A stretch of 64,000 nt of DNA from Salipaludibacillus sp. CUR1 (lineage in GTDB: Bacteria > Bacillota > Bacilli > Bacillales > Salisediminibacteriaceae), in the NCBI RefSeq assembly GCF_021028955.1, contig NZ_JAIWPE010000053.1:1-64000 (forward strand), read 5' to 3'. This document shows, in pieces, positions 8,297-16,777 of the stretch. The position numbers were made by a program, and so were the translations under genes. The notes below the pieces were generated by a model. That model was not told where the DNA came from, ran no database searches, and worked only from the letters and a program-made list of their open reading frames with translations. Numbering within the stretch: position 1 is the stretch's first letter; every line of letters begins with the position of its first letter.

Positions 8297-8935
8297 TTAA
8301 TTCAGCAAACTAAGCACTGAAAAGAAGTGCATGACGGAGCCTCCGAGTACAAAGACGTGCCAGATCGCATGATGGTAGTTAAACCCTCTCCATACATAGA
8401 AGACAGCGCCGACGGTGTATAAAATGCCGCCAATAACTAAAAACACGATGCCGTGAGCTGGCACGTTTTCCACTAAAGGGCCCCAGGCAAACACAATCAT
8501 CCATCCCATTAAGACATAAAGCAGGGTGGACGTATGGAGGAACCGTTTCGCAAAAAAAGACTTAAAGACAGTTCCGGCGATCGCAAGCCCCCAGACAATG
8601 CCGAAGAGAATCCATCCCAACGTTCCCTCTACAGCAATAAATAAAAAAGGCGTATACGTGCCGGCAATGAAAAAATAAATGGATGAATGATCCATAATCT
8701 CAAAAAAATCCTTTGCTTTACCAGGAGGGAAACTGTGGACAAGGGTAGAGGAGGTGTATAAAAGAGTCATAAAGGTTCCGAACAGTGTAAAACTGACGAT
8801 ATGCCACGCAGTGCCTTGCAGGGATGAGAATACAATCAGAATAACTAAAGCAGCAATACTTAACAGGACACCAATCCCATGCACCGTGGCATTAGCTATT
8901 TCTTCCCCTTTAGAAAACGTATGGGTATTTGCCAA
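8297..8935 (-). CDS. trhA: PAQR-family membrane protein, hemolysin III/TrhA type
   Basis: A seven-TM protein of the PAQR/hemolysin III family, about 213 residues. Diagnostic features are the N-terminal EEIANATVHGIG with its conserved histidine, SSTLVHSFP, the DHSSIYFFIAGTYTPF block, and the C-terminal HHAIWHVFVLGGSVMHFF. The conserved histidines and aspartate are the presumed zinc site. Bacterial TrhA proteins are linked to membrane homeostasis. The frame opens at a TTG at 8962 that lacks a ribosome site; I prefer the TTG at 8935, about ten bases after AGGAA. Neither start is ideal. Confidence 0.85.
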   Translation of the reverse strand: MANTHTFSKGEEIANATVHGIGVLLSIAALVILIVFSSLQGTAWHIVSFTLFGTFMTLLYTSSTLVHSFPPGKAKDFFEIMDHSSIYFFIAGTYTPFLFIAVEGTLGWILFGIVWGLAIAGTVFKSFFAKRFLHTSTLLYVLMGWMIVFAWGPLVENVPAHGIVFLVIGGILYTVGAVFYVWRGFNYHHAIWHVFVLGGSVMHFFSVLSLLN

Positions 8936-9180
8936 AATAGATTCATTCCTTCCGCATTTCAATTAGTAACAGGTCATAATATCAACTAGTATTTCTATTG
9001 TAACATAAACATAAGGCAGGACCGTCGTTTCGCTAAAATTTCACTCTGTTTATTGAAGGCTGCAGAAGTGTTTTTTTGAAGTTGGAGAGCTAAAAGGAGA
9101 GTAATTAATCTTGAAAATCATTTATGAGAAACTTGACGAGCGGATAATCGAATGAGCGGACGATAAAACAAATATAAAAT

Positions 9181-9211
9181 CCACTCATCGCCCGGATGAA
9201 CGAATGAGTGG
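9181..9211 (-). terminator. Terminator of the alcohol dehydrogenase gene
   Basis: CCACTCAT and ATGAGTGG form an eight-base stem. On the minus strand it is followed by a T-rich stretch (ATTTTATATTTG), as expected for the gene ending at 9249. Confidence 0.6.
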
Positions 9212-9248
9212 ACAACACCTCACCTGCCTAGCCTCCAGAAGTCTTACA

Positions 9249-10457
9249 TTATGCTTTAATTTTATAATAAAGCTTCATTAAATCCTCTTTATGAAGGATC
9301 CTTGGCACGGGATACATCGGATTTGCTTCTTCCAAGGCCCGCTTTACCATGAGTGGAATATCTTTTTCCTGAATCCCGCTCACTTTTTCCGGAATGTTCA
9401 TATCCTCGTTCAGCTTTTTTACCGCATCAATAAAGATTCTGGCTTTAATGACATCTGATTCGGCACCTTGCGTCAGACCGGCAACATCAGCTAATTCAGC
9501 CAGGGGTTTATACGCCGGCTTTCCGTAATACTCGAGTACATGAGGGAGGATGACAGCATTAGCCAGACCGTGCGGCACCGAGTAAAATCCGCCCAGTGTA
9601 TGGGCGATGGCGTGGACGTAGCCTACATAGGCGCGGGTGAACGCCATGCCGGCCAGTAATGACGCTTTTTGCATCTTCTTCCTTGCGGTCATGTCCGAGC
9701 CGTCAACGTATGCCGGATAAAGATTCTCAAATATTAACGACACGGCTTCCCGGCTGTACTTTTTTGTCTGTGCGGTGTTGCCTCTTCCAATATACGCCTC
9801 AACGGCATGCGTTAACGCATCCATGCCTGTTGTGGAGGTAATATGCGGAGGCAGCCCCTTTGTCAGGAGAGGATCGAGAACAGCCGCGTGAGGAATCAGC
9901 TTAGGATCACTTACTGCGTATTTTTCATGTGTGGCGCTGTTGGAGATTACAGCGGCTACGGTTGCTTCACTCCCTGTTCCGGCAGTTGTCGGAACTGCAA
10001 AAAGGGGAGGGATGTCTTTTCTCACTTTTAAGAGCCCCTTCATCTCGGAGAGGGATTTATCAGGCCTGGCAGCCCGGGCGGCAACACCTTTTGCACAATC
10101 TATTGGCGACCCGCCTCCAAAAGCGATGATTCCTTCGCACTGCTGGCGCTTATAACGCCCCAGGGCCTCTTCAATATTATCAATGGTCGGATTAGGGACG
10201 GTTTTATCATAAACCTCATAACTTACTCCTGTTTCATGTAATCCTCTTAGCAGGTCATCCATCAGACCGAGCTTAGTAATGCCTTTGTCTGTGACAATCA
10301 GCACACGATCCAGGCCTCTCTGTTTTACCAAATCGGGCAGCCGCTTTAAGCTGTGTTCCCCTTCTAACAGTTCAGGCTGCCGCCACGGAAGAAAATAAGC
10401 CGTCTGTTTTAAAACGAATTGAAACAGTCTGCAGTAAAGAGTGTAAAGTCTACGCAT
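9249..10457 (-). CDS. Iron-containing alcohol dehydrogenase
   Basis: A 402-residue type III (iron-dependent) alcohol dehydrogenase. The nucleotide site is GGGSPIDCAK, followed by PTTAGTGSE. The metal ligands are visible as the aspartate of LDPLLT, the histidine of GMDALTHAVEAY, and two histidines in YVHAIAHTLGGFYSVPHGLANA. It probably interconverts a short-chain alcohol and aldehyde with NAD(P)H in the cytoplasm; which one is not clear. The first about 20 residues (RRLYTLYCRLFQFVLKQTAYFL) form an extra hydrophobic lead compared with many relatives. The ATG is preceded by AAGGGGGAC. It is divergent from an HTH regulator gene with a long inverted repeat between them. Confidence 0.9.
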   Translation of the reverse strand: MRRLYTLYCRLFQFVLKQTAYFLPWRQPELLEGEHSLKRLPDLVKQRGLDRVLIVTDKGITKLGLMDDLLRGLHETGVSYEVYDKTVPNPTIDNIEEALGRYKRQQCEGIIAFGGGSPIDCAKGVAARAARPDKSLSEMKGLLKVRKDIPPLFAVPTTAGTGSEATVAAVISNSATHEKYAVSDPKLIPHAAVLDPLLTKGLPPHITSTTGMDALTHAVEAYIGRGNTAQTKKYSREAVSLIFENLYPAYVDGSDMTARKKMQKASLLAGMAFTRAYVGYVHAIAHTLGGFYSVPHGLANAVILPHVLEYYGKPAYKPLAELADVAGLTQGAESDVIKARIFIDAVKKLNEDMNIPEKVSGIQEKDIPLMVKRALEEANPMYPVPRILHKEDLMKLYYKIKA

Positions 10458-10585
10458 CCCAAGTCCCCCTTATTATTGAAAAAATTATGTTTCTGATTTT
10501 CGCTTCATTATACTCGCTTATAATCTATGGATAGAAAACTGCAAATGCGATAAGCTAAGAACATAATACCCAAAAGACCAAAAAA

Positions 10586-10641
10586 CCTTCTACCATTCTT
10601 ATAACTTAAAGTCTCAAACCGTGTCAAGTTATAATAGAAGG
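10586..10641. promoter_or_regulatory. Inverted repeat in the divergent adh-regulator intergenic region
   Basis: CCTTCTA (10586-10592) and TTATAACTT (10599-10607) are mirrored by AAGTTATAA (10626-10634) and TAGAAGG (10635-10641). The 16 paired bases match perfectly except that the left arm carries a 6-base insertion (CCATTC). The right arm contains TATAAT (10630-10635), a likely -10 box for the regulator gene. An operator or autoregulatory site is the simplest reading. Confidence 0.55.
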
Positions 10642-10680
10642 AACCTTCCAGCGGAACAGCAAATGATTGGAGGAGTGAGC

Positions 10681-11349
10681 ATGAAACTGACAAACCGCCG
10701 CAAACAATTTTTAGAAAAAATTGTTCAGATGCATTCATCATCGGATCAGCCGGTGCACTATTCAGATATTGCCGAGTCCATAGGCGTAAGCAAATGGACA
10801 GCTTACGATGTATTAAAGGAACTTGAAAAGCACGGTTTCCTGCAGCGCACCTACACCATTAACCCGAACGAAACTGGCCGGTCCCTTGTCGTATATGTCC
10901 CTACGGAAAAGTCGCAGAACCTGTTTGAGCAAAATAACGGTCCTCTTACAGATCAACAGGAATGGAAGCAAATCAAGAGGGAAGTTCTAAGTTTTATAAA
11001 CAACCACAGCGAGGACTCAGACAATGGAATTGAGCAGCTGCTAGAGAAATTCAGTACCGGGCAGTCGAAAGTGGAGTTGTGCGCCTCTTTTATTGGCGTG
11101 CTGCTTGTTCATTTGAACAGCCAGGGAAGGACGGTAAAAGACTTAACGGTCAATCTCGTAAACGTCTCAGCGGCTCCTTCTATTCAGATAGCGACGTTCA
11201 CCGGGGCCGTCATCGGGATGATGATTGATTCTGCGGGCGACGGCATGAGCCCGGAAATGCTGGCGATCGTTAACCACTTTACGGCGGCATTAGAGGATTT
11301 GAATGAGCAGGAAAGACAGTATCTCGTTGAATTTATTAGAGAGGCATAA
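10681..11349 (+). CDS. Winged-HTH transcriptional regulator
   Basis: A 222-residue protein. Residues 1-65 form a winged helix-turn-helix (HYSDIAESIGVSKWTAYDVLKELEKHGFLQRTY), as in LexA/MarR-type domains. The C-terminal 100 residues have an alternating hydrophobic pattern without a known ligand domain (CASFIGVLLVHLN, FTGAVIGMMIDSAGDGMSPEML). I chose the ATG at 10681, preceded by GGAGGAG; the frame is open further upstream from 10621. It is divergent from the iron alcohol dehydrogenase and an inverted repeat covers its promoter, so it may control both genes. The effector is unknown. Confidence 0.75.
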   Translation: MKLTNRRKQFLEKIVQMHSSSDQPVHYSDIAESIGVSKWTAYDVLKELEKHGFLQRTYTINPNETGRSLVVYVPTEKSQNLFEQNNGPLTDQQEWKQIKREVLSFINNHSEDSDNGIEQLLEKFSTGQSKVELCASFIGVLLVHLNSQGRTVKDLTVNLVNVSAAPSIQIATFTGAVIGMMIDSAGDGMSPEMLAIVNHFTAALEDLNEQERQYLVEFIREA

Positions 11350-11476
11350 GTGAATTGGCGAAACTTTACCGGTAGCGTTTCCGTACTTCTAATAATTGGA
11401 TGCAGATTATATGCCAACTGATATAGCGTCGGTAGACAGGGTTCATTAAAAACTAAGCAGAGACAGGAGTGAAACG

Positions 11477-12067
11477 ATGCAATGGTGGGTTATTAGTGTT
11501 GCAGTGTTAATTGGATTAGTTGTTCTTGTTAATCTGGTTCGTACGCGAAAAATGATTCGGAAATCTGAAGACGCTTTTTTTAACGGGAACGATGTCCGTC
11601 TCGTCACTGGTTATGGGCAAGTCCGTCCATTAAGTGTTCGGTCCCGTGACTGGCGCGTTAAGAAGTGGTTTGCATTTGGGGGCCTGGCGATAGGAATTAT
11701 TTTTATTATATTCAGCAGCGATCTGTCATTTCCTAATGCGATGCTCATCTTATGGATTCCTTTAATGGCCGTCTGGCAAATGACCATACCAAGCTTTCTT
11801 CTTACAAAAGACGGACTTTATCTAGATGAGAAGAGGATTCAATGGGAGAAGCTTCGTTCTTATAAAGTTGAAGAGATTTCGATTGGGGATGATTTCTACG
11901 GCATGTTCCCCGATTCGACGGATTACTATGCCCTCACATTACACATGAAACGGAAGAAGAGGATAGCGGTCCATAAAAACGATGCAGCGCCTCTGCTGCA
12001 TCAGCTTGATCAGCAACAAATCCCTCATGAAGACGTCTCCCCATTCTCGAAAAAAGCCAGTGAATGA
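11477..12067 (+). CDS. Membrane protein, unknown function
   Basis: A 196-residue protein with an N-terminal TM (residues 4-20), a soluble stretch, two close TM segments (about 66-82 and 88-105) and a cytoplasmic C-terminal domain of roughly 85 residues (LLTKDGLYLDEKRIQWEKLRSYKV, then beta-rich). The pattern of a YdeliqW-like beta domain after paired TM helices resembles PH-domain-like or DUF5673-type proteins, but I cannot name the family safely. AGGAGTG precedes the ATG. It is a single gene, followed by 458 bp without genes. Confidence 0.6.
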   Translation: MQWWVISVAVLIGLVVLVNLVRTRKMIRKSEDAFFNGNDVRLVTGYGQVRPLSVRSRDWRVKKWFAFGGLAIGIIFIIFSSDLSFPNAMLILWIPLMAVWQMTIPSFLLTKDGLYLDEKRIQWEKLRSYKVEEISIGDDFYGMFPDSTDYYALTLHMKRKKRIAVHKNDAAPLLHQLDQQQIPHEDVSPFSKKASE

Positions 12068-12357
12068 CGTCTTAGGAATCAAAACTATGAATTCACAGTG
12101 TAAATAGTGTAAAATAGAGTTTGTAATCGCTTACTTAAGGGGAATAGCCACGTAACTTTTATTTTAAAATTAATTAGCCGCATGTCTTTCGTTTTTCACA
12201 AGCCAGACTTTAAGAGAGTGGACGGAAGAAAAGAGAAATGCAGATTGGCAGAATTGCAATTTTGCCAGCAGGACGGAAATTAACTGTTAAACTCACATGA
12301 GCCTCATTTATTCGTGTATTCAGGGCTTTCTTTTGGCTAATTTACCCTATTGCCACC
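12068..12357. other. Long gene-free upstream region of mqo
   Basis: No supported coding frame. The stretch is AT-rich with scattered short inverted repeats and no clear terminator. The promoter for mqo appears to lie at 12358-12386. Confidence 0.35.
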
Positions 12358-12386
12358 TTGTAAATATCCTGAATTTGTTATATGAT
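12358..12386 (+). promoter_or_regulatory. Candidate sigma-A promoter of mqo
   Basis: TTGTAA (-35, 4 of 6) and TATGAT (-10, 5 of 6) are separated by exactly 17 bp. This leaves a 5' leader of about 130 bases before the mqo start. Confidence 0.45.
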
Positions 12387-12526
12387 AATAAATATTTTAA
12401 ACTATGAAAAAATTTAATCTACTCTCTTAAAAATATTTGTTGTGACAGACAAAGTGTGAAGCAGGCCGCTCTGCAGGTGATGCCTTCACCTTATCTGGTA
12501 ATTCTACGAGAAAAGGTTGGTATGAG

Positions 12527-14029
12527 ATGAACAACACTGAAACTCACACAGATGTCATTTTAATTGGTGCCGGAATTATGAGTGCTACTTTAGGAACGAT
12601 GCTGCACGAGTTAAGGCCTGACTGGGAGATCAAAGTTTTTGAGAAACTCTCAAGTCCCGGTGAGGAGAGTTCTAACGAATGGAATAACGCAGGGACTGGG
12701 CATGCCGCACTTTGTGAACTTAATTACACAGCTGAAAAGCCGGATGGATCTGTCGATATCAGTAAAGCGTGTAATATTAACCAGCATTTTCAGACATCCG
12801 TACAGTTCTGGTCTTACCTTGTTGACAGCAATCTGCTGCAAAATCCTGAGGAATTTATCAGACCGATTCCGCACATGAGTTTTGTTAAAGGAAAAGACAA
12901 TGTCTCTTATTTAGAGAGACGATTTAAAGCGTTGTCTAAAAATCCTCTGTTTGATGGAATGGAATTCAGTGATGATCCAGAAAAATTGAAAGAATGGATT
13001 CCGGTTATGATGAAAGACCGATCATTGGATGAACCTGTAGCGGCAACTAAGATAGAATCAGGGACAGATCTTAATTTTGGCGCATTAACGCGCAAGTTGT
13101 TTTCCCACATGGGAAACCAGAATATTACCGTCAAATACAAGCATGAAGTTGAAGATATTAAACGAAATAGCGATGGCTTGTGGGAACTCAAAATTCTGAA
13201 CCTTGAAAGCGGTTCAGTCAGACACCACACGGCAAACTTTGTCTTCATTGGAGCCGGGGGAGGGAGCCTGCACTTACTGCAGAAAACCCGCATTCCTGAA
13301 GGGAAACATATCGGCGGCTTCCCGGTAAGCGGCATGTTTTTAGTCTGTAATAACCCGTTTATAGCTGAAAAGCATCATGCGAAAGTTTACGGGAAAGCGA
13401 AAGTCGGCGCGCCGCCAATGTCGGTGCCTCACTTGGATACCCGTTATATTGATAATAAAAAATCGCTGCTGTTTGGACCATTTGCAGGTTTTTCACCGAA
13501 GTTTTTAAAGACGGGGTCGATGTTTGACTTACTGTCGTCGGTTAAACCGGATAATGTACTGACGATGCTGTCCGCCGGTGCCAAAGAGATGGCGCTCACA
13601 AAATACCTCATTCAGCAGGTTCTCTTATCTAAAGAAAAACGGATGGACGAGCTTCGCGAGTTTATTCCAGACGCTAAAAGCGAAGACTGGGATTTAGTCG
13701 TCGCCGGCCAGCGTGTTCAGGTCATAAAAGATACAGAAGCTGGCGGCAAAGGGACGCTGCAGTTTGGAACCGAAGTCGTCACAGCCGAGGACGGTTCGAT
13801 CGCAGCCTTATTAGGAGCCTCTCCAGGTGCGTCCACGGCCGTTCACGTCATGCTTGATTTGATAGAGAGATGCTTTCCGGAGCATCTTGAAGAATGGGAA
13901 CCAAAACTTAAAGAAATGGTGCCTTCATACGGCAAGGCTTTAATGGAGCACCCTGAACTTCTGAAGGAAGTTCAAATGTCCACAGCTGAGACGCTCGGCT
14001 TAAGCAAAAAAGAACTCGTTCAAGTCTAA
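12527..14029 (+). CDS. mqo: Malate:quinone oxidoreductase
   Basis: A 500-residue FAD-dependent peripheral membrane enzyme that oxidises malate to oxaloacetate and passes electrons to the quinone pool. The N-terminal FAD site reads [15 protein letters not shown] (GxGxxS at 14-19), followed by [30 protein letters not shown], a signature of the Mqo family. The length equals that of the usual family. GGTTGGTATGAG precedes the ATG. Long leader and terminator at 14084-14113 mark it as a single-gene unit. The organism would use it beside or in place of malate dehydrogenase. Confidence 0.95.
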   Translation: MNNTETHTDVILIGAGIMSATLGTMLHELRPDWEIKVFEKLSSPGEESSNEWNNAGTGHAALCELNYTAEKPDGSVDISKACNINQHFQTSVQFWSYLVDSNLLQNPEEFIRPIPHMSFVKGKDNVSYLERRFKALSKNPLFDGMEFSDDPEKLKEWIPVMMKDRSLDEPVAATKIESGTDLNFGALTRKLFSHMGNQNITVKYKHEVEDIKRNSDGLWELKILNLESGSVRHHTANFVFIGAGGGSLHLLQKTRIPEGKHIGGFPVSGMFLVCNNPFIAEKHHAKVYGKAKVGAPPMSVPHLDTRYIDNKKSLLFGPFAGFSPKFLKTGSMFDLLSSVKPDNVLTMLSAGAKEMALTKYLIQQVLLSKEKRMDELREFIPDAKSEDWDLVVAGQRVQVIKDTEAGGKGTLQFGTEVVTAEDGSIAALLGASPGASTAVHVMLDLIERCFPEHLEEWEPKLKEMVPSYGKALMEHPELLKEVQMSTAETLGLSKKELVQV

Positions 14030-14083
14030 CTTTTGCCTGTTAACGTTTATAGGGATCTGCGAAATATATACGCCAATAATTCA

Positions 14084-14113
14084 AACGCCAAGTGCTGGAC
14101 ACTTGGCGTTTTT
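14084..14113. terminator. Terminator of mqo (twin of the one at 18235)
   Basis: AACGCCAAGTG and CACTTGGCGTT form a perfect 11-bp stem around CTGGA, followed by TTTTA. The same AACGCCAAGT/ACTTGGCGTT stem occurs downstream of the toxin gene at 18235-18267. Confidence 0.85.
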
Positions 14114-14231
14114 ACGTAAAATGGGTGTATATGTTTTAACGAAATGAAACCTGAGACAAGGTCAGGGCGTAACAGAAAGAGTATAAGATCAGAAGGTAAT
14201 CAACGGAAAGAAAAAGATTAGGAGTTTTAGT

Positions 14232-14687
14232 ATGGAAAACCTGAGCATCATTCCCGTAGATTCGTCTAACTGGCGCAAGGTGGTTGCTTTAAGGCCGGAT
14301 AAAAGCCAGGAAGCTTTTATTGAGAGCAATGACATGTCCCTTCTCGAGTCTGTTTTTGATACGGAACATAACTGGCAATGCTATGGCTTGTTTAGAAAAG
14401 ACACGGCAGTCGGATTTATGATGATCGGAGCCGAAAATAAAACAGACCGTTATATCTGGCTCGACAGGTTCATGATTGACCGGAGTTGCCAGGGGGAGGG
14501 GCTAGGCGGTTCATTTTTAAAAGCAACGATTAAATATATTTCAGGTTATTTTGATGTAGACGAAATTGTGCTAAGCATCACCCGGGATAACAGCGGTGCG
14601 AAAAAGTTTTATGAAAAGCATGGGTTTAGCGATACAGGCTTAATAGATCCGGAATTTGACGAAGAGATTTTCACTTATAAGCTTTAG
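14232..14687 (+). CDS. GNAT-family N-acetyltransferase, BltD/spermidine-acetyltransferase-like
   Basis: A 151-residue single-domain GNAT enzyme. The acetyl-CoA site is visible as FMIDRSCQGEGLGGSFL (motif A, Q/RxxGxG/A) after the strand IWLDRF. The C-terminal NSGAKKFYEKHGFSDTG is motif B. The overall pattern resembles polyamine acetyltransferases such as BltD of B. subtilis. It would transfer acetyl from acetyl-CoA to an amine in the cytoplasm. AGGAGTTTTAG precedes the ATG. No drug exporter (Blt) is adjacent, so the polyamine role is inference. Confidence 0.85.
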   Translation: MENLSIIPVDSSNWRKVVALRPDKSQEAFIESNDMSLLESVFDTEHNWQCYGLFRKDTAVGFMMIGAENKTDRYIWLDRFMIDRSCQGEGLGGSFLKATIKYISGYFDVDEIVLSITRDNSGAKKFYEKHGFSDTGLIDPEFDEEIFTYKL

Positions 14688-14855
14688 GAGAGAGGGGAAG
14701 GAGTTTTTTGAAAAGGTTTTAGAGGAATAAACGATGAGGCTTTAATTTAAAAACTGCATTCTGTCAGATATAGAAGGGCCGTATATATTATAGAAAGAAA
14801 TTAGACTCCTGGCTTTGAAGATGTTGAAAACTTTTTGAGAAAAGAGTGGGATAAT

Positions 14856-15290
14856 ATGTCCAACCGGTTTTGGAAAATTTTCTTTATCGTATTAACTTTA
14901 ATTGTACTTAACTCGATTTCTATGATGACATTTGAGAATATTAGCCATGTAACCTTGCTTGCCGGAATGATTGCCTTATTCCTTGGGCTTGGAGCCGCAG
15001 TATTTTATCTCTGGGATATGAGCAAGAAACCTTTTTACCGATTGTATATTATAAGTTATCTCCTCACTGGCCTGAGCGTTTTTGTTCCGGTCATAGGTGT
15101 TTATTCAGGAGAGGGATTCGTGGAATACGGATTTCCCGCACAGTGGCTAGCGATTCATGAGCCCTTCTCAAGAGTAAATTTTGCCGTATTAGGGCTTATT
15201 TTTAACTTCTTCTTTTTCTATTGGATCCTCCGGCTTGTGAGAAAATTTTGGTTGAAATTTCAGATAGGGGTAAACAAATCAGCTTATTAA
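14856..15290 (+). CDS. Four-TM membrane protein, paralogue of 7791-8102
   Basis: A 144-residue protein with four hydrophobic segments (about 5-22, 29-46, 63-82 and 108-130) and a basic tail. The third loop motif YGFPAQWLAIHEP and last helix match the protein encoded at 7791-8102. The frame is open from a TTG at 14835, but the ATG at 14856, preceded by AAAGAGTGGG, is the better start. It is followed by an imperfect hairpin at 15330-15359. Family and function are unknown. Confidence 0.65.
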   Translation: MSNRFWKIFFIVLTLIVLNSISMMTFENISHVTLLAGMIALFLGLGAAVFYLWDMSKKPFYRLYIISYLLTGLSVFVPVIGVYSGEGFVEYGFPAQWLAIHEPFSRVNFAVLGLIFNFFFFYWILRLVRKFWLKFQIGVNKSAY

Positions 15291-15329
15291 AAAAGTGCAG
15301 CGGAGTTGATCCGTTAATTCTATTCATAA

Positions 15330-15359
15330 AAAAGTGCGCACTAAGTGGCGCTCTTTTTA
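15330..15359 (+). terminator. Imperfect hairpin terminator
   Basis: AAAAAGTGCGC pairs with GCGCTCTTTTT with one mismatch. It lies 40 bases after the membrane protein stop. Confidence 0.55.
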
Positions 15360-15364
15360 AATAA

Positions 15365-15512
15365 TCAGTCAATTTTAAATATATAAAACATTATAAATCC
15401 AAGAGCAGTTATTATGAAGTAGTAAGAAGACCCACCTAAAACAGTAACTATAAAAGGTCCCGTTATTATCATGATAAAACCTAAGATATTAAAAAAATAG
15501 CTTTACACTCAC
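15365..15512 (-). pseudogene. Frameshifted small membrane protein gene
   Basis: A GTG at 15512, seven bases after GGAGGGG, opens MSVKLFF and then meets a stop after a run of seven T. Removing one T restores a continuous 48-codon frame that continues NILGFIMIITGPFIVTVLGG, followed by a second hydrophobic helix ending IFKID and a TGA at 15365. The restored product would be a two-helix membrane protein. The excellent ribosome site and intact remainder point to a recent indel, a phase-variable homopolymer or a sequencing error. Confidence 0.5.
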
Positions 15513-15629
15513 TATTTATCCCCTCCCCCAATTATAATTTTATAATATCACTAAGGGTGCCTAGAAAACTTGCAACTTTTCCTTAAAACAATCGTAAAGT
15601 ACTGAGAGAATTTAAAGGGGGATTTTTAA

Positions 15630-15742
15630 ATGAAAGCAAATTTACAAACTCTACAAGAGCAATTAAATGATAACGACAACAGATCATGAGCGATAATGTA
15701 GAACAGTTTATTGCTGAAATTAGACAAAAATTACTTAAATAA
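15630..15742 (+). pseudogene. Two overlapping mini-frames, probably one broken small gene
   Basis: ATG at 15630 follows AAAGGGGG and encodes 19 residues (MKANLQTLQEQLNDNDNRS). Its stop overlaps, as ATGA, an 18-codon frame (MSDNVEQFIAEIRQKLLK) ending at 15742. Together they look like a single helical peptide of about 36 residues split by a one-base shift. Translational coupling of two micropeptides is the alternative. Confidence 0.35.
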
Positions 15743-15863
15743 CGAAGAATATGGCCTCTTTTTATCAGGTTCTTCAGAATAAATTTTGCTTCATCTGGTG
15801 CTATCCTGAAAAAAGGAAGTAAGAAACAACCAAACTCCCTTTTGTCCAGGCAGTTTCTAAACC

Positions 15864-16535
15864 CTACCTGTCTTCGTTCAACTTTTCCCACTCGCTTAAG
15901 TACATACGCTCCGTAAAGTTTTTTGGGTTAGGGAGTTTGCATATAAATTCAAGGCTGTTGCCGTCAGGATCGTTAAAATGGATTTTGGCATGGGCCACCC
16001 CGCTGTGAGCCATCACAAATGGCTCTGTTGGTTCAAATCCGAACGCTTCCCTCGGTTCATAACCTCTCTCATTCAGCCAGGACACTGAATTTTTCAGCCC
16101 TTCCAAAGAAACTTGAAAAGCGATGTGCCTTATGGAAGGGTGGTAGTCAAGCTCCACCTTATCCGTTTCCCATAACCCCAGCCAGCTTTTATCTTTTTCT
16201 GTCCAAAAGAAAGCCAGCTTTCCCTCATGGATATGGGAGAGTTCAAGCCCCAGGTTTTTGTAAAACTCAATTGAACGCTCTAAATTGCTGACCGGTAAAT
16301 GCGCTTCATATAAACCTTGGATCATAGGTCGTTCCTCCTCGTCATTCTTAGGTTTCTTATATTGAATATAGACTAATGTAATTATATAAGAAATAAGAAC
16401 ACCAGTTAATACACCTAACACAACAAAAATAGAAAATGTACCTTCAGCCATTTGAAATAATATTATAAGACCGCCAGCGGTCATTGCGCCGTACACGCCT
16501 CTCCACTTTGACCGGTTGATTTTAGACATATCCAT
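15864..16535 (-). CDS. Membrane segment fused to a VOC (glyoxalase/bleomycin-resistance) domain
   Basis: A 223-residue protein. Residues 1-70 carry two TM segments (about 15-31 and 35-55) and a charged linker. Residues 71-223 are a complete vicinal-oxygen-chelate domain: LYEAHLPVSNLERSIEFYKNLGLEL opens the first repeat, and HIAFQV with FNDPDGNSLEFICKLP closes the second, giving H and E metal ligands. An internal in-frame ATG at 16325 is preceded by GAGGAGGAACGACCT and matches where normal VOC proteins begin, so a free 153-residue form may also be made. Substrate (methylglyoxal adduct, fosfomycin-like drug or other) is unknown. Confidence 0.75.
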   Translation of the reverse strand: MDMSKINRSKWRGVYGAMTAGGLIILFQMAEGTFSIFVVLGVLTGVLISYIITLVYIQYKKPKNDEEERPMIQGLYEAHLPVSNLERSIEFYKNLGLELSHIHEGKLAFFWTEKDKSWLGLWETDKVELDYHPSIRHIAFQVSLEGLKNSVSWLNERGYEPREAFGFEPTEPFVMAHSGVAHAKIHFNDPDGNSLEFICKLPNPKNFTERMYLSEWEKLNEDR

Positions 16536-16729
16536 TATTTTTCCCCCTTACACGCATGATTGACTTCTGTAAACTAGGTCATTCGTCAAAGTTGATTCAT
16601 TTCGTGATGTTGAACGAAGGCGGGGACACTTGGAGAATAAGCTAGTCTGGGAATCTATTTTGCAGCATCATAACCATGTAACACCAGCTTAAAGTAAGCT
16701 CGGTAAGCCTGGCGCGGCAGCAGAGCGCG

Positions 16730-16768
16730 GCCCCTGCTCCTGGTGGTCAAAACAAAGGGGACAGGGGC
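16730..16768. repeat. Degenerate REP-like palindrome
   Basis: GCCCCTG and CAGGGGC flank an inner CTCC/GGGGA. The GGGGACAGG core resembles the palindromes at 21643-21724 and 22402-22445. It is locally GC-rich compared with its surroundings. Confidence 0.35.
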
Positions 16769-16777
16769 GTTCATCTT

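Noticed and set aside
10508-10741. Minus-strand 77-codon gene across the divergent promoter region
   Set aside because: It overlaps the inverted repeat and the start of the regulator gene, with no ribosome site.
15583-15891. Minus-strand gene of 102 codons
   Set aside because: It has no family resemblance and no ribosome site, and it covers the two small plus-strand frames and the end of the VOC fusion gene.
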